Source: Chryseobacterium sp. JUb7
GTDB lineage: Bacteria; Bacteroidota; Bacteroidia; Flavobacteriales; Weeksellaceae
DNA: 64,000 nucleotides
Assembly: GCF_024806495.1 (NCBI RefSeq)
Contig: NZ_JANUFF010000004.1
Span: 1-64,000 of the forward strand
Reading direction: 5' to 3'
The notes beneath the pieces are model-generated. The model did not search any database, was not told the DNA's origin, and saw nothing but the letters and a program-made list of their open reading frames with translations. Positions 45,384 to 53,332 of this stretch are shown here, piece by piece (within the stretch, counting starts at the first letter, position 1; each line of letters starts with the position of its first letter). The position numbers were made by a program, and so were the translations under genes.

Positions 45384-47048
45384 ATGGAAATAACTGCTAA
45401 TGAACAGGGAAAAAGATTAATCCGCTACATTACAAAAGAAAAAAAAGACGTTACCAATATTTATTTTTATGCTATTTTGAATGGACTTGTCTCGCTGAGC
45501 ATTCCGTTGGGAATACAGTCTATTGTGAGTTTTGTAATGGGTGCCACAATGGCCACTTCAATTTATATCTTAATCTTTTTTGTTGTTATCGGAACATGGC
45601 TTGTCGGCTATTTCAGACTGAAAGTGATTGAGATCATCGAGAAAATACAGCAGAAAATATATGTTGAGTTTTCAATGGCCATTGCGGAAAAAATTCCTAA
45701 AATAAACCTTTCCTACACAAGAAAATATTACCTCCCGGAGCTTGTTAACCGATTTTTTGATATTCAGAATCTTCAGAAAGGTGTTTCAAAAATTTTATTG
45801 GAAATTCCGACTGCACTGATCCAGATTTTCTTTGGAATCTTGCTGCTTTCCTTTTATCATCCTTGGTTTTTGGCATTCGGAGCTTTGGTTGTGATTTGTG
45901 TGATCATTATTTTCAGATATACCATGGAAAGCGGCATCAAATCAAGTATTGAAGAAAGCAACAAAAAATATGAGACGGCAGCCTGGATAGAAGATATTGC
46001 AGGATCTGTAAAGACATTTAAAATGCATTCTGAAAGCAGTGCCCATCTGAAAGGAACCGACGACCGCGTGGTAGAATATCTGGATCACAGAACTTCGCAT
46101 TTCAAAGTTTTGGTTTTTCAATACAAAACTATTATTGCTTTTAAAGTCATTATTACCTTAGCAATGCTTGCGATAGGAACCTATTTATTGATTAATCAAA
46201 AATTAAATATCGGAGCTTTTATCGCCACAGAAATTGTTGTTTTAAGCATTATGGCTGCGGTAGAGAAATTGATTGTAAGCCTTGAAAGTTATTATGATCT
46301 TATTGCTTCTTTCGCCAAACTTTCGAAAATTACAGATCTTAAAGAAGAAAAAAACGGAGAAATCATACTTTCTCAAAAAGAAAAAGGAACTGAAATTGAG
46401 TTCAAAAATGTTAATTTTTCTTTCAACGACAGCACGCCTATTCTTTCGAATCTTAATTTTAAAATAAAAGAAAACAGCATTACTGTTTTAACCGGAAAAC
46501 TAGGAACCGGAAAATCTCTTTTGCTGAATATGATCGCCGGTTTCTTTGAACCGAGTTCAGGAACCATTCTTTTTGATAAAATCCCGTTACAGAATATCGA
46601 TAAACAGAAAATGCGAAACTCCATCGGGTTGTATCTGGAAAATATGAAAGTGATCCAAGGCAATGTAAAAGACAACATCCTGCTGGGAAATACAGAAAGT
46701 ACGACTGAAGATATCCTTGAACTTTCTGAACACATCGGAACTGAAAATATTTCAAGTCTTTTCAGCAGTGGATTTTTCACAGAAATCAGCGAGACAGATT
46801 CTGAAATTACGTTTAGTTCAAAGAAAAAAATATTACTGCTTCGGGCACTTTTAGGCGAAAAAAGGCTTCTCATTTTAGAAAATCCGTTTGCCGGATTACA
46901 GCCGGAACATCAGCAAAAAATGATGCAATACCTTCAGGTGAAAAAAGAAAAAACAACTATTATTCTTGTTTCACAGGATAAAAACTTGTTGAAGATCGCA
47001 GATCAGCATATTCACATGGAAGAAGGTACTTTAAAAATTCTATCATAA
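45384..47048 (+). CDS. ABC exporter subunit with degenerate ATPase domain
   Basis: 554 residues: a membrane domain of about six helices (1-310) and an ABC domain (about 330-554), with no N-terminal C39 peptidase. Walker A is intact (GKLGTGKSLLLN, about 371-382). The other motifs are altered: no LSGGQ (the equivalent region reads FSSKKKILLLRA, about 474), Walker B is LLILENPFAGL so the usual Asp-Glu pair is Glu-Asn, the Q-loop Gln is missing (LYLENMKV) and the H-loop His is Gln (VSQDKN). The first gene of an operon with HlyD and TolC genes; by position it is the inner-membrane engine of a type I-like exporter. Whether it hydrolyses ATP is doubtful. Confidence 0.85.
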   Translation: MEITANEQGKRLIRYITKEKKDVTNIYFYAILNGLVSLSIPLGIQSIVSFVMGATMATSIYILIFFVVIGTWLVGYFRLKVIEIIEKIQQKIYVEFSMAIAEKIPKINLSYTRKYYLPELVNRFFDIQNLQKGVSKILLEIPTALIQIFFGILLLSFYHPWFLAFGALVVICVIIIFRYTMESGIKSSIEESNKKYETAAWIEDIAGSVKTFKMHSESSAHLKGTDDRVVEYLDHRTSHFKVLVFQYKTIIAFKVIITLAMLAIGTYLLINQKLNIGAFIATEIVVLSIMAAVEKLIVSLESYYDLIASFAKLSKITDLKEEKNGEIILSQKEKGTEIEFKNVNFSFNDSTPILSNLNFKIKENSITVLTGKLGTGKSLLLNMIAGFFEPSSGTILFDKIPLQNIDKQKMRNSIGLYLENMKVIQGNVKDNILLGNTESTTEDILELSEHIGTENISSLFSSGFFTEISETDSEITFSSKKKILLLRALLGEKRLLILENPFAGLQPEHQQKMMQYLQVKKEKTTIILVSQDKNLLKIADQHIHMEEGTLKILS

Positions 47049-47060
47049 AATTTCACCACA

Positions 47061-48374
47061 ATGGAACTACAGTCATTCGACAAAATATATCATATTCATA
47101 AAAAATCAAGGGTAAAAAGATGGTTTTTATTCATTTTTATCGGTGGAATTATCACGTTGTTTCTTCCCTGGACTCAGAATATAAAAGTAAAAGGCAATGT
47201 AAGTTCGCTTTATCAGGAACAGAGACCTCAACAGCTGAATTCTCCAATCCCCGGAAGAATTACCAAATGGAACGTAAAAAACGGTGATTATGTAAAAAAA
47301 GGAGATACTTTGCTTCAGCTTTCAGAAATAAAAGATGATTATTTAGATCCGCTTTTGGTACAGAGAACACAGGAGCAGGTAAATGCAAAAAAGGGTGTTC
47401 GGGATTATTATGAGGCTAAAGTAGGAACTGCAAAAAGTCAGCTTCAGGCTTTGAATTCTGCGAGAGATTTAAAATTAAATCAGTTAAAAATAAAGGCCAG
47501 TCAGCTCAACAATAAGCTTACAGGCGAAGAAGCCGAATTGGAAGCCATCCGAAACGAACTGAAACTTTCTGAAGACCAGTTTGCCCGACAGAAGAAAATG
47601 TATGATGAGGGTTTGGTTTCTCTTACGCAGTTTCAGCAAAGAAGTATTTCTTATCAAAATGCTGTCGCGAAAAAAACATCTTCTGAAAATAAAGTAGCTC
47701 AAACACGTCAGGAAATTGTAAATGTCGGCATCGAACAAAATTCCGTCATTCAGGATTATAATGAAAAATTAAGTAAAACAGAGGGCGACCGTTTTCAAAG
47801 TATGGGACAGATTGAAGGCAGCGACGGCGATATTGCCAAACTTGAAAATCAGGTGGCCAATTATAAGGCAAGACAAGGTTTATACTTCATTATTGCATCT
47901 CAGGACGGGCAGATTGTTCAGTTAAACAAAGCCGGAATCGGGGAGATTCTGAAAGACGGTGAAAATATCGGCACTATTGTTCCGACCGTTGTAGATCACG
48001 CCGTGGAAATTTATATCAAACCGGTTGATCTTCCGCTGGTAAAAGAAGGTCAGCGCGTGATGTGTACTTTCGATGGTTTTCCCGCAATCGTGTTTTCTGG
48101 ATGGCCGAATTCCAGCTATGGAACATTTGCAGGAAAAGTAATTGCTGTGGAAAGCAACATTAGCATGAACGGGCTTTTCAAAGCATTGGTCATTGAAGAT
48201 AAAAATGAGAAAAGATGGCCGCCAAAGATCAAAATGGGAACCGGTGTACAAGGAATTGCCATTCTGAATGATGTCCCGATCTGGTATGAATTATGGCGAA
48301 ACATCAATGGTTTCCCACCCGATTATTACGAAGTGAAAAATGAAAAAGCAGGCAAAGATGAAAAGGCAAAATAA
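47061..48374 (+). CDS. HlyD-family membrane fusion protein
   Basis: 437 residues. A single N-terminal helix (RWFLFIFIGGIITLFLPW), split biotinyl-lipoyl halves (LNSPIPGRITKWNVKNGDYV near 60 and GLYFIIASQDGQIVQLNKAG near 272), and a long coiled coil between them (about 105-265). It bridges the inner-membrane ABC protein and the outer-membrane channel. It starts 12 nt after the ABC gene and overlaps the TolC gene. The Lys-rich C-terminal tail (KNEKAGKDEKAK) is encoded in the overlap. Confidence 0.92.
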   Translation: MELQSFDKIYHIHKKSRVKRWFLFIFIGGIITLFLPWTQNIKVKGNVSSLYQEQRPQQLNSPIPGRITKWNVKNGDYVKKGDTLLQLSEIKDDYLDPLLVQRTQEQVNAKKGVRDYYEAKVGTAKSQLQALNSARDLKLNQLKIKASQLNNKLTGEEAELEAIRNELKLSEDQFARQKKMYDEGLVSLTQFQQRSISYQNAVAKKTSSENKVAQTRQEIVNVGIEQNSVIQDYNEKLSKTEGDRFQSMGQIEGSDGDIAKLENQVANYKARQGLYFIIASQDGQIVQLNKAGIGEILKDGENIGTIVPTVVDHAVEIYIKPVDLPLVKEGQRVMCTFDGFPAIVFSGWPNSSYGTFAGKVIAVESNISMNGLFKALVIEDKNEKRWPPKIKMGTGVQGIAILNDVPIWYELWRNINGFPPDYYEVKNEKAGKDEKAK

Positions 48375-49761
48375 AATTATTTTCACGCTACTCTTATTTT
48401 TATTTCATAATAGCTTTGCGCAGGATTCGCTTAAAATTTCGGCTCAGGAATTTATTTCTGTCGTGAAAAATTATCATCCGTTGGCTTTAAAATATCAACT
48501 TCAAAACAAAATTGCCGCATCTGAAATTACCAAAGCAAGAGGAAGTTTTGATCCTGTTTTAGGGGCTAAGCTGGGCGAAAAAAATATTGATGGAACAAGA
48601 TATTACGAACAGAAAAATATTGAATTAGGTATTCCGACCTGGTACGGAATTGAAGTAACCGGAAGTTACAATTATTTGGATGGCGAAAAACTAAATTCAA
48701 GTGATACCAAAGGCGGATTGTATCAGATGGGAATTACAGTTCCTTTGGCTAAAAATCTATTGTATGACAAACGAAGAGCAGTTTTGGATCAGGCAAAATT
48801 TGCACAGAAAATGACGGAAGCCGAACAGGCTGTTCTTACCAATAATCTTCTTTTGGAAGCTGAAAATATGTATTGGGAGTGGGTTCAGCATTATGAAATT
48901 TACAAGCTGAAATCTAAAATCGTCGACATCAACAAAGAGCGTTTGAAGCTTACCAAAAAAACGTTTGAATATGGAGAGAGACCCGCCATAGATACGGTTG
49001 AAGCCATTTCTCAGTTACAAAGTTTTGAACTTCAGCAGAGAGATGCTTATCTTAATTTTGTAAAAAGTACACAGCAGCTTCAGGTATTTTTATGGAAAGA
49101 CGGACAGGAATTATTTGAAATTTCGCAGCTTTTTTATCCTTCAAACCAACTTTCTGACCATGTAGCCTACTCTGATTTTGAATTTCTTTTGCAGGAATTT
49201 AGAGGAAAAGAAATTAACAATCATCTATCAGTTTTATATTATAATCAGAAACATAATATATTGGAAAGTGAGCGCAAACTGAAATGGCAAAGCTTTCTTC
49301 CCAAGCTTGATTTTACGTATAATTTCTTCAATAAAGAAAATTACCGTGCAGATTATCTTCCGCTTTTTGATAATAATTTTCAATATGGTTTAAAGCTTGA
49401 AATTCCCTTATTTCAAAGAGAAGCAAGAGCGAATTATCAGATGGCCAAGATTAAAATCAATCAGAACCAACTGGATACTCAGCTGAAAAAAAGAGAACTG
49501 GATACAAAAATTGAGACGTATAAAAATGAGGTGATGAATTATCATATTCAAATTGATCTTTCGGAGAATAATCTGGTCAATTATCAAAGACTTCTATATG
49601 CTGAAGAAATGAAATACAATAATGGGGAAAGTTCTCTTTTCCTGATCAATTCAAGGGAAAATAAAGTGATTGATGCGCAGGAAAAATTGATTTCCATTAA
49701 AACTAAATTTCTAAAAAGCTTTAATAAACTGAAATGGATGAAGGAAAATTTTTCATTATAA
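48358..49761 (+). CDS. TolC-family outer-membrane efflux protein
   Basis: 467 residues from ATG 48358 (MKRQNKIIFTLLLFLFHNSFAQ, a normal signal peptide). An ATG 18 bases upstream is also in frame. Two repeats of the TolC helix-strand pattern (AAEITKARGSFDP type, RRAVLDQAKFAQKMTEAEQA, and later REARANYQMAKIKINQNQ) form trimeric channel subunits. It overlaps the HlyD gene by 17 bases, so the three genes are translated together. The substrate gene is not adjacent: I see no RTX repeat or double-glycine leader peptide nearby. Confidence 0.9.
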   Translation: MKRQNKIIFTLLLFLFHNSFAQDSLKISAQEFISVVKNYHPLALKYQLQNKIAASEITKARGSFDPVLGAKLGEKNIDGTRYYEQKNIELGIPTWYGIEVTGSYNYLDGEKLNSSDTKGGLYQMGITVPLAKNLLYDKRRAVLDQAKFAQKMTEAEQAVLTNNLLLEAENMYWEWVQHYEIYKLKSKIVDINKERLKLTKKTFEYGERPAIDTVEAISQLQSFELQQRDAYLNFVKSTQQLQVFLWKDGQELFEISQLFYPSNQLSDHVAYSDFEFLLQEFRGKEINNHLSVLYYNQKHNILESERKLKWQSFLPKLDFTYNFFNKENYRADYLPLFDNNFQYGLKLEIPLFQREARANYQMAKIKINQNQLDTQLKKRELDTKIETYKNEVMNYHIQIDLSENNLVNYQRLLYAEEMKYNNGESSLFLINSRENKVIDAQEKLISIKTKFLKSFNKLKWMKENFSL

Positions 49762-49818
49762 CACCCTACCTAAAAATTATTTTTCTTTTGTCTTAACACA
49801 AAAGAAACAAAAAGTCAA

Positions 49819-49984
49819 GACTTGGAAACTGAATGCTAAAAATTAAAATATAATCCTAAAATCCCCAAAACTTGCGCGAATTCATTATTTCTTCTTCGTA
49901 GCCAAATTTGCCTCGCGCTTCGAACAGTGGGAATTTTTTAACGGATTACTATTTAATTTTCTTAACGCTTCATTTTCCGAGGTC
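49819..49984. repeat. Long imperfect inverted repeat (dispersed element)
   Basis: The left arm begins GACTTGGAAACTGAATGCTA and the right arm ends GCTTCATTTTCCGAGGTC; the complement of the right reads GACCTCGGAAAATGAAGCGT, and similarity continues into AATTAAATA and TAATCC on both arms. About 166 bases fold into one long hairpin. No ORF inside. In design it looks like a non-coding palindromic repeat spread in intergenic DNA of this group. Confidence 0.55.
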
Positions 49985-49992
49985 GATTTAAT

Positions 49993-50186
49993 ACATTAAA
50001 CCCGTTGTGCATTTTGCGAAATTTTGGTATTAGATTCGTCTATTCGAGTGTTTTTCATAACAAAGTAGAGAAAAAATGTATCGAGAACAGATTCATCTTC
50101 AAAATTACAAACTTCTCGATACGATTTTTTTCAAAAATCTACTCGAAGTGACGAAAACAAATCAAAATGCACAACGGGTTACATTA
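49993..50186. mobile_element. MITE-like element with 18-bp terminal inverted repeats
   Basis: AACCCGTTGTGCATTTTG (49999-50016) and its perfect complement (50163-50180) bound a 182-bp unit without coding capacity. Directly outside each end stands ACATTA (49993-49998 and 50181-50186), a 6-bp duplication as left by transposition. The interior is itself a partial palindrome (CGTC...TTCGAGT facing ACTCGAAGTGACG; TATCGAGAA facing TTCTCGATA). Together these are the marks of a miniature inverted-repeat transposable element moved by a transposase encoded elsewhere. Confidence 0.7.
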
Positions 50187-50195
50187 ATAAAAAAC

Positions 50196-50222
50196 AAAAG
50201 TTCAGGCAAAACCTGAACTTTT
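50196..50222. terminator. Bidirectional terminator
   Basis: AAAAGTTCAGG, loop CAAAA, CCTGAACTTTT, flanked by A-run left and T-run right, between the TolC gene (plus, ends 49761) and the CLC gene (minus, ends 50249). Confidence 0.85.
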
Positions 50223-50248
50223 TTATATCTAACAATTGAATTTATTAT

Positions 50249-51529
50249 TTACTCTTCTTCAGATAATTTCTCTGATTGTGAACCGATGAAAGGAATTTTA
50301 GGAGCCAGAAAATAACCTGTTAGGCTCGCAAAAAGTATCGGAACAAAATAGGTAAAGCCAGTTAAAGTTCCTAAGATAATAGTTGTACTCATCGGAGTTC
50401 TTGTTACACACGCATTAATGGCAGCCATACAACTTACAATAGCCAAAGTGGTATCAACCGTTGGAAATAAATTATGAATAATTAAACCTAAAGTTGTTCC
50501 CACGAAAAACAACGGAATGATAAAACCACCTCTCCAACCAGACGTTACGGTGATCGCAATAGCTAAAATTTTGAAAATTAAAATGATAATTAAAAAATTC
50601 AATGCAAAATTCCCGTTGATTAATTGGTTGATTTCGTTATGTCCAAAATATCTGGTCAATGGAAAATAGAAAGCGATAATTCCCAAAACAATTCCGCCCA
50701 CAAAAGTTTTAATATAAATTGGAAATTTTCTGTATTCAAAAACTTTCTTGAAAAATTTTACCACAAAAATAAAAATCCAGCCAAATAAAGTTCCTACAAT
50801 CCCAAAAGCAGTCGCATAGGCAAAATCATAAACTCCTGTGTAATGATAAGCCTTCAAATCCCAGGTCGCCCCGATCCCCAAGTGGATGATCAAAGCAAAC
50901 ATCAGATAACTGAAACAGCTCGCTACCAGGGCAGGAATAATAGCTTTGTAATATTCAACGGCATGCTTATGATGCAAAATTTCCAGTGAAAAAAGACTTC
51001 CTCCAAGCGGAGCCCCAAAAAGTGCGGTAAAACCAGACGCCATGCCGGCAATACTTAAAGAACGTAATTCTTCTCCTTTTAATCTGAAAATTTTTCCGAG
51101 CCAGGTTCCTGTAGAGCCCGTCACCTGAACCAAAGGTGCTTCCGGACCTAAACTTCCTCCCGATGCCACGCAAAAAAGCGATGACAAAATCATGGAAGGG
51201 TTATTTTTGGGTTCTAATTTTCCTTTATTAAAGCGGATGTTATTTACAATTAAATGAATTTCTCCGGGATCGCCGATAAAATGAATGACTAATCCCGCCA
51301 AAAGACCAGAAATTGCCATGGTAGGAATTACCATCCATCCTTGAAATTCTGCTAAAAACTCAGTGAAATGTTCGAGAACAATCCAGTAAAGTCCTGCAAT
51401 AATTCCGCCGACCAGACCTGTAAAGGCCCACATGAAAAAAGTCCGGCTGAACACAAAAGGATTGAATCTTATGGGTTGATCCAAAAGATCAAATGTTTTG
51501 ATTAAGCGTCTTCTTCTATTGATTTTCAT
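50249..51529 (-). CDS. CLC-family chloride channel or transporter
   Basis: 426 residues, about ten or more membrane helices. The CLC selectivity motifs are GGSLGPEAPLVQ (about 124-135) and GWRGGFIIPLFF (about 340-351). In the first, the position of the gating Glu (E148 of the E. coli exchanger, in GREGP) is Leu127, and the GSGIP motif reads GDPGEIH. Loss of the gating Glu points to channel-like conduction or another mechanism rather than 2Cl/H exchange. Followed by a terminator; the upstream neighbours on the same strand are separated by a palindromic repeat. Confidence 0.85.
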   Translation of the reverse strand: MKINRRRRLIKTFDLLDQPIRFNPFVFSRTFFMWAFTGLVGGIIAGLYWIVLEHFTEFLAEFQGWMVIPTMAISGLLAGLVIHFIGDPGEIHLIVNNIRFNKGKLEPKNNPSMILSSLFCVASGGSLGPEAPLVQVTGSTGTWLGKIFRLKGEELRSLSIAGMASGFTALFGAPLGGSLFSLEILHHKHAVEYYKAIIPALVASCFSYLMFALIIHLGIGATWDLKAYHYTGVYDFAYATAFGIVGTLFGWIFIFVVKFFKKVFEYRKFPIYIKTFVGGIVLGIIAFYFPLTRYFGHNEINQLINGNFALNFLIIILIFKILAIAITVTSGWRGGFIIPLFFVGTTLGLIIHNLFPTVDTTLAIVSCMAAINACVTRTPMSTTIILGTLTGFTYFVPILFASLTGYFLAPKIPFIGSQSEKLSEEE

Positions 51530-51622
51530 TTTAATTTAATTTTTAAAATTACGATCATCATTTGTTGCTAATTTTTCAAGACTTTACGAATGAAAAATTG
51601 AGAATAAAAAAGCATTTTAAAT

Positions 51623-51700
51623 GCTTCGACAGGCTCAGCATGACATTCCTAATACTAAGCGTTATAACTCTAACGGTGTCAGCCTGAGCTTGTCGAAGGC
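51623..51700. repeat. REP-like inverted repeat pair
   Basis: GCTTCGACAGGCTCAGCATG with ACA (51623-51645) faces TGTCAGCCTGAGCTTGTCGA with AGGC (51677-51700). The arms match as an inverted repeat with about three mismatches and a 31-base spacer. It lies between two same-strand genes, 7 nt after the stop of the DUF423 gene, so it may also shape the 3' end of that mRNA. Confidence 0.7.
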
Positions 51701-51706
51701 TTTATT

Positions 51707-52093
51707 TTAAATTTTATTTTTCAAAAAATAAAGAATCAACATTCCCCAACTTAAGATCATCAATAAACCTCCTAGCGGAGTGATCGGACCCAAAAATTTC
51801 AGGTTTGCCCCCAAATAATCCTGAAGGCTCAAAAAATAAATACTCACAGAAAACATAAAAGCTCCTATAATCATTAAAATAGACGTCCATTTTTCTGAAG
51901 ATGTTTCAAATTTCAAAATATAGCCCACAATCAATAAAAAGAAGGCAGCATACATTTGGTATCTCACTCCTGTTTCAAAGCTTTCAAGTCTTTCCACAGA
52001 TAAAATTTTCTTTAAAGCGTGCGCGCCAAATGCACCTAAAATAACGGATAACATTCCGTAAACAGCGCCAAAAACTAAAGTAATTGTTTTCAT
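51707..52093 (-). CDS. DUF423 family membrane protein
   Basis: 128 residues, four membrane helices. VFGAVYGMLSVILGAFGAHALKK and LKFLGPITPLGGLLMILSW match the DUF423 (YwdK/YgdD) family, small inner-membrane proteins of unknown role. Its ATG is one base beyond the stop of the gene before it, so it belongs to the HMG-CoA reductase operon. Confidence 0.85.
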   Translation of the reverse strand: MKTITLVFGAVYGMLSVILGAFGAHALKKILSVERLESFETGVRYQMYAAFFLLIVGYILKFETSSEKWTSILMIIGAFMFSVSIYFLSLQDYLGANLKFLGPITPLGGLLMILSWGMLILYFLKNKI

Positions 52094-52094
52094 C

Positions 52095-53165
52095 TTATAA
52101 CTCTTCTAATTCTAGTTTTAAATATTTTTTTGTTTTATAATCCTGCCAGGTTCCCAAAATTTTGTTTCCCTGCAGATCTGCTTCTATTAAAGCTTTAAAG
52201 ATCCACATATGCGTCTCTTCGCTATAATAATCGCTTTCGATAAGCGAAAGGTGATTTCCATCAAGTTTTCCGTGCCATTCGATCAGTTTTTTACTTTTAT
52301 CGTACCAATATTTTGCAGAAAAAGAACCGTCATCATACACTTTATCGATCAACACCGTGATAGGATATTTTCCATCAATTTTCCCTTTGTAGAGTTTATG
52401 ACTGAAACTTGTTTTATCAACTTTTTCTGAACCGGACAACAAATTCTTTGCATAAACACTCCAATGCTTATCCAATTCTTTGTAAGGAAACTCCACGACA
52501 TAATAATCCAGTTCATCCAGCTGTCTCATCGCATGATTAGCACATCTTCCAATAATAAATCTAATTTTATCCTGTGCAAAATAATATTCGACACCATCTA
52601 AAGTAAAATCTGTAAAACAATGTTCATAGATAGAAATCTGATCTAAAACTTCTTGTGAAGGATTTTTCTCTGATTTTAGCTGAGTCAGAAAATCACTGAT
52701 CTCTTTTTTTACACTTTTCTGAATTAAATTTTCAATTATTTTTATTGAATTGGGTTGAAATAAATCTTGTGGATTAATAAGGTTTCCTGTTCTTAAATCA
52801 AAGTTTTTACAAATTGAGAAATCTTCAGGATATGCACCTGAAGCCTCACCATCGATCATGATACTCAGAATATTTTTGGGAGCTTCCATCTTTTCCCAAC
52901 TGTAAAAATAAACGTAGTTGGAGTACGAGGTTTTTCCTGTAGAAACCAATTTTGAAGGACTTCCTTCAGCTCCTGGAACATGCTCTAACTGATCAACCTG
53001 TAAAAAAGTATTGATCTTATTTTCTATCACCGGGTTTTGAGAATAGGAAACCATCGGAAAAGCAAAATTTTCAGTATTTGGTAACAGACTCTTTATAATG
53101 ACATTTTTCTGTTGCGAAAAACTTAATCCAAAAATTAACAGAAAGAATAAGATATTACTTTTCAT
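52095..53165 (-). CDS. Secreted protein of unknown function (DUF3298/RsiV-like)
   Basis: 356 residues, signal peptide MKSNILFFLLIFGLSFSQ. The stretch SNYVYFYSWEKM, NFDLRTGNLINPQDLFQ and RFIIGRCANHAMRQLDELDY recalls the DUF3298/RsiV-like fold, but I am not certain. The C-terminal part (IEWHGKLDGNHLSL, KILGTWQDYKTKKYL) looks like a small beta domain. Periplasmic. It starts on TAATG, overlapping the stop of the 55-residue gene by one base. Confidence 0.55.
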   Translation of the reverse strand: MKSNILFFLLIFGLSFSQQKNVIIKSLLPNTENFAFPMVSYSQNPVIENKINTFLQVDQLEHVPGAEGSPSKLVSTGKTSYSNYVYFYSWEKMEAPKNILSIMIDGEASGAYPEDFSICKNFDLRTGNLINPQDLFQPNSIKIIENLIQKSVKKEISDFLTQLKSEKNPSQEVLDQISIYEHCFTDFTLDGVEYYFAQDKIRFIIGRCANHAMRQLDELDYYVVEFPYKELDKHWSVYAKNLLSGSEKVDKTSFSHKLYKGKIDGKYPITVLIDKVYDDGSFSAKYWYDKSKKLIEWHGKLDGNHLSLIESDYYSEETHMWIFKALIEADLQGNKILGTWQDYKTKKYLKLELEEL

Positions 53166-53332
53166 TATTTCGATGCTAAATACATTAAAATAAATTTCGC
53201 CGTCAATGTAGAGATTCCCAAAATAATAAACATTGTGGAAAATCTTTTGGAGCTTCTGAATCCCGGATGATTGGTTTTCTTTAAAAACAATCCGAAGATT
53301 AAAAATATGATAGGCAGAATAATCTGTAACAT
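53165..53332 (-). CDS. 55-residue membrane peptide, coupled on both sides
   Basis: Too short for most gene callers. It begins on TAATG, sharing a base with the HMG-CoA reductase stop, and ends on TAATG, sharing a base with the next gene's ATG. The peptide has two helices (MLQIILPIIFLIFGLFLKK and STMFIILGISTLTAKFILMY) around a basic loop. No family recognised. The double stop-start overlap and full openness of the frame are strong signs that it is a real gene translated with its neighbours. Confidence 0.75.
   Translation of the reverse strand: MLQIILPIIFLIFGLFLKKTNHPGFRSSKRFSTMFIILGISTLTAKFILMYLASK

Noticed and set aside
46373..46873. Long antisense frame of 166 codons inside the ABC gene
   Set aside because: Shadow of the real gene: no start context, and the sense frame has clear ABC motifs.
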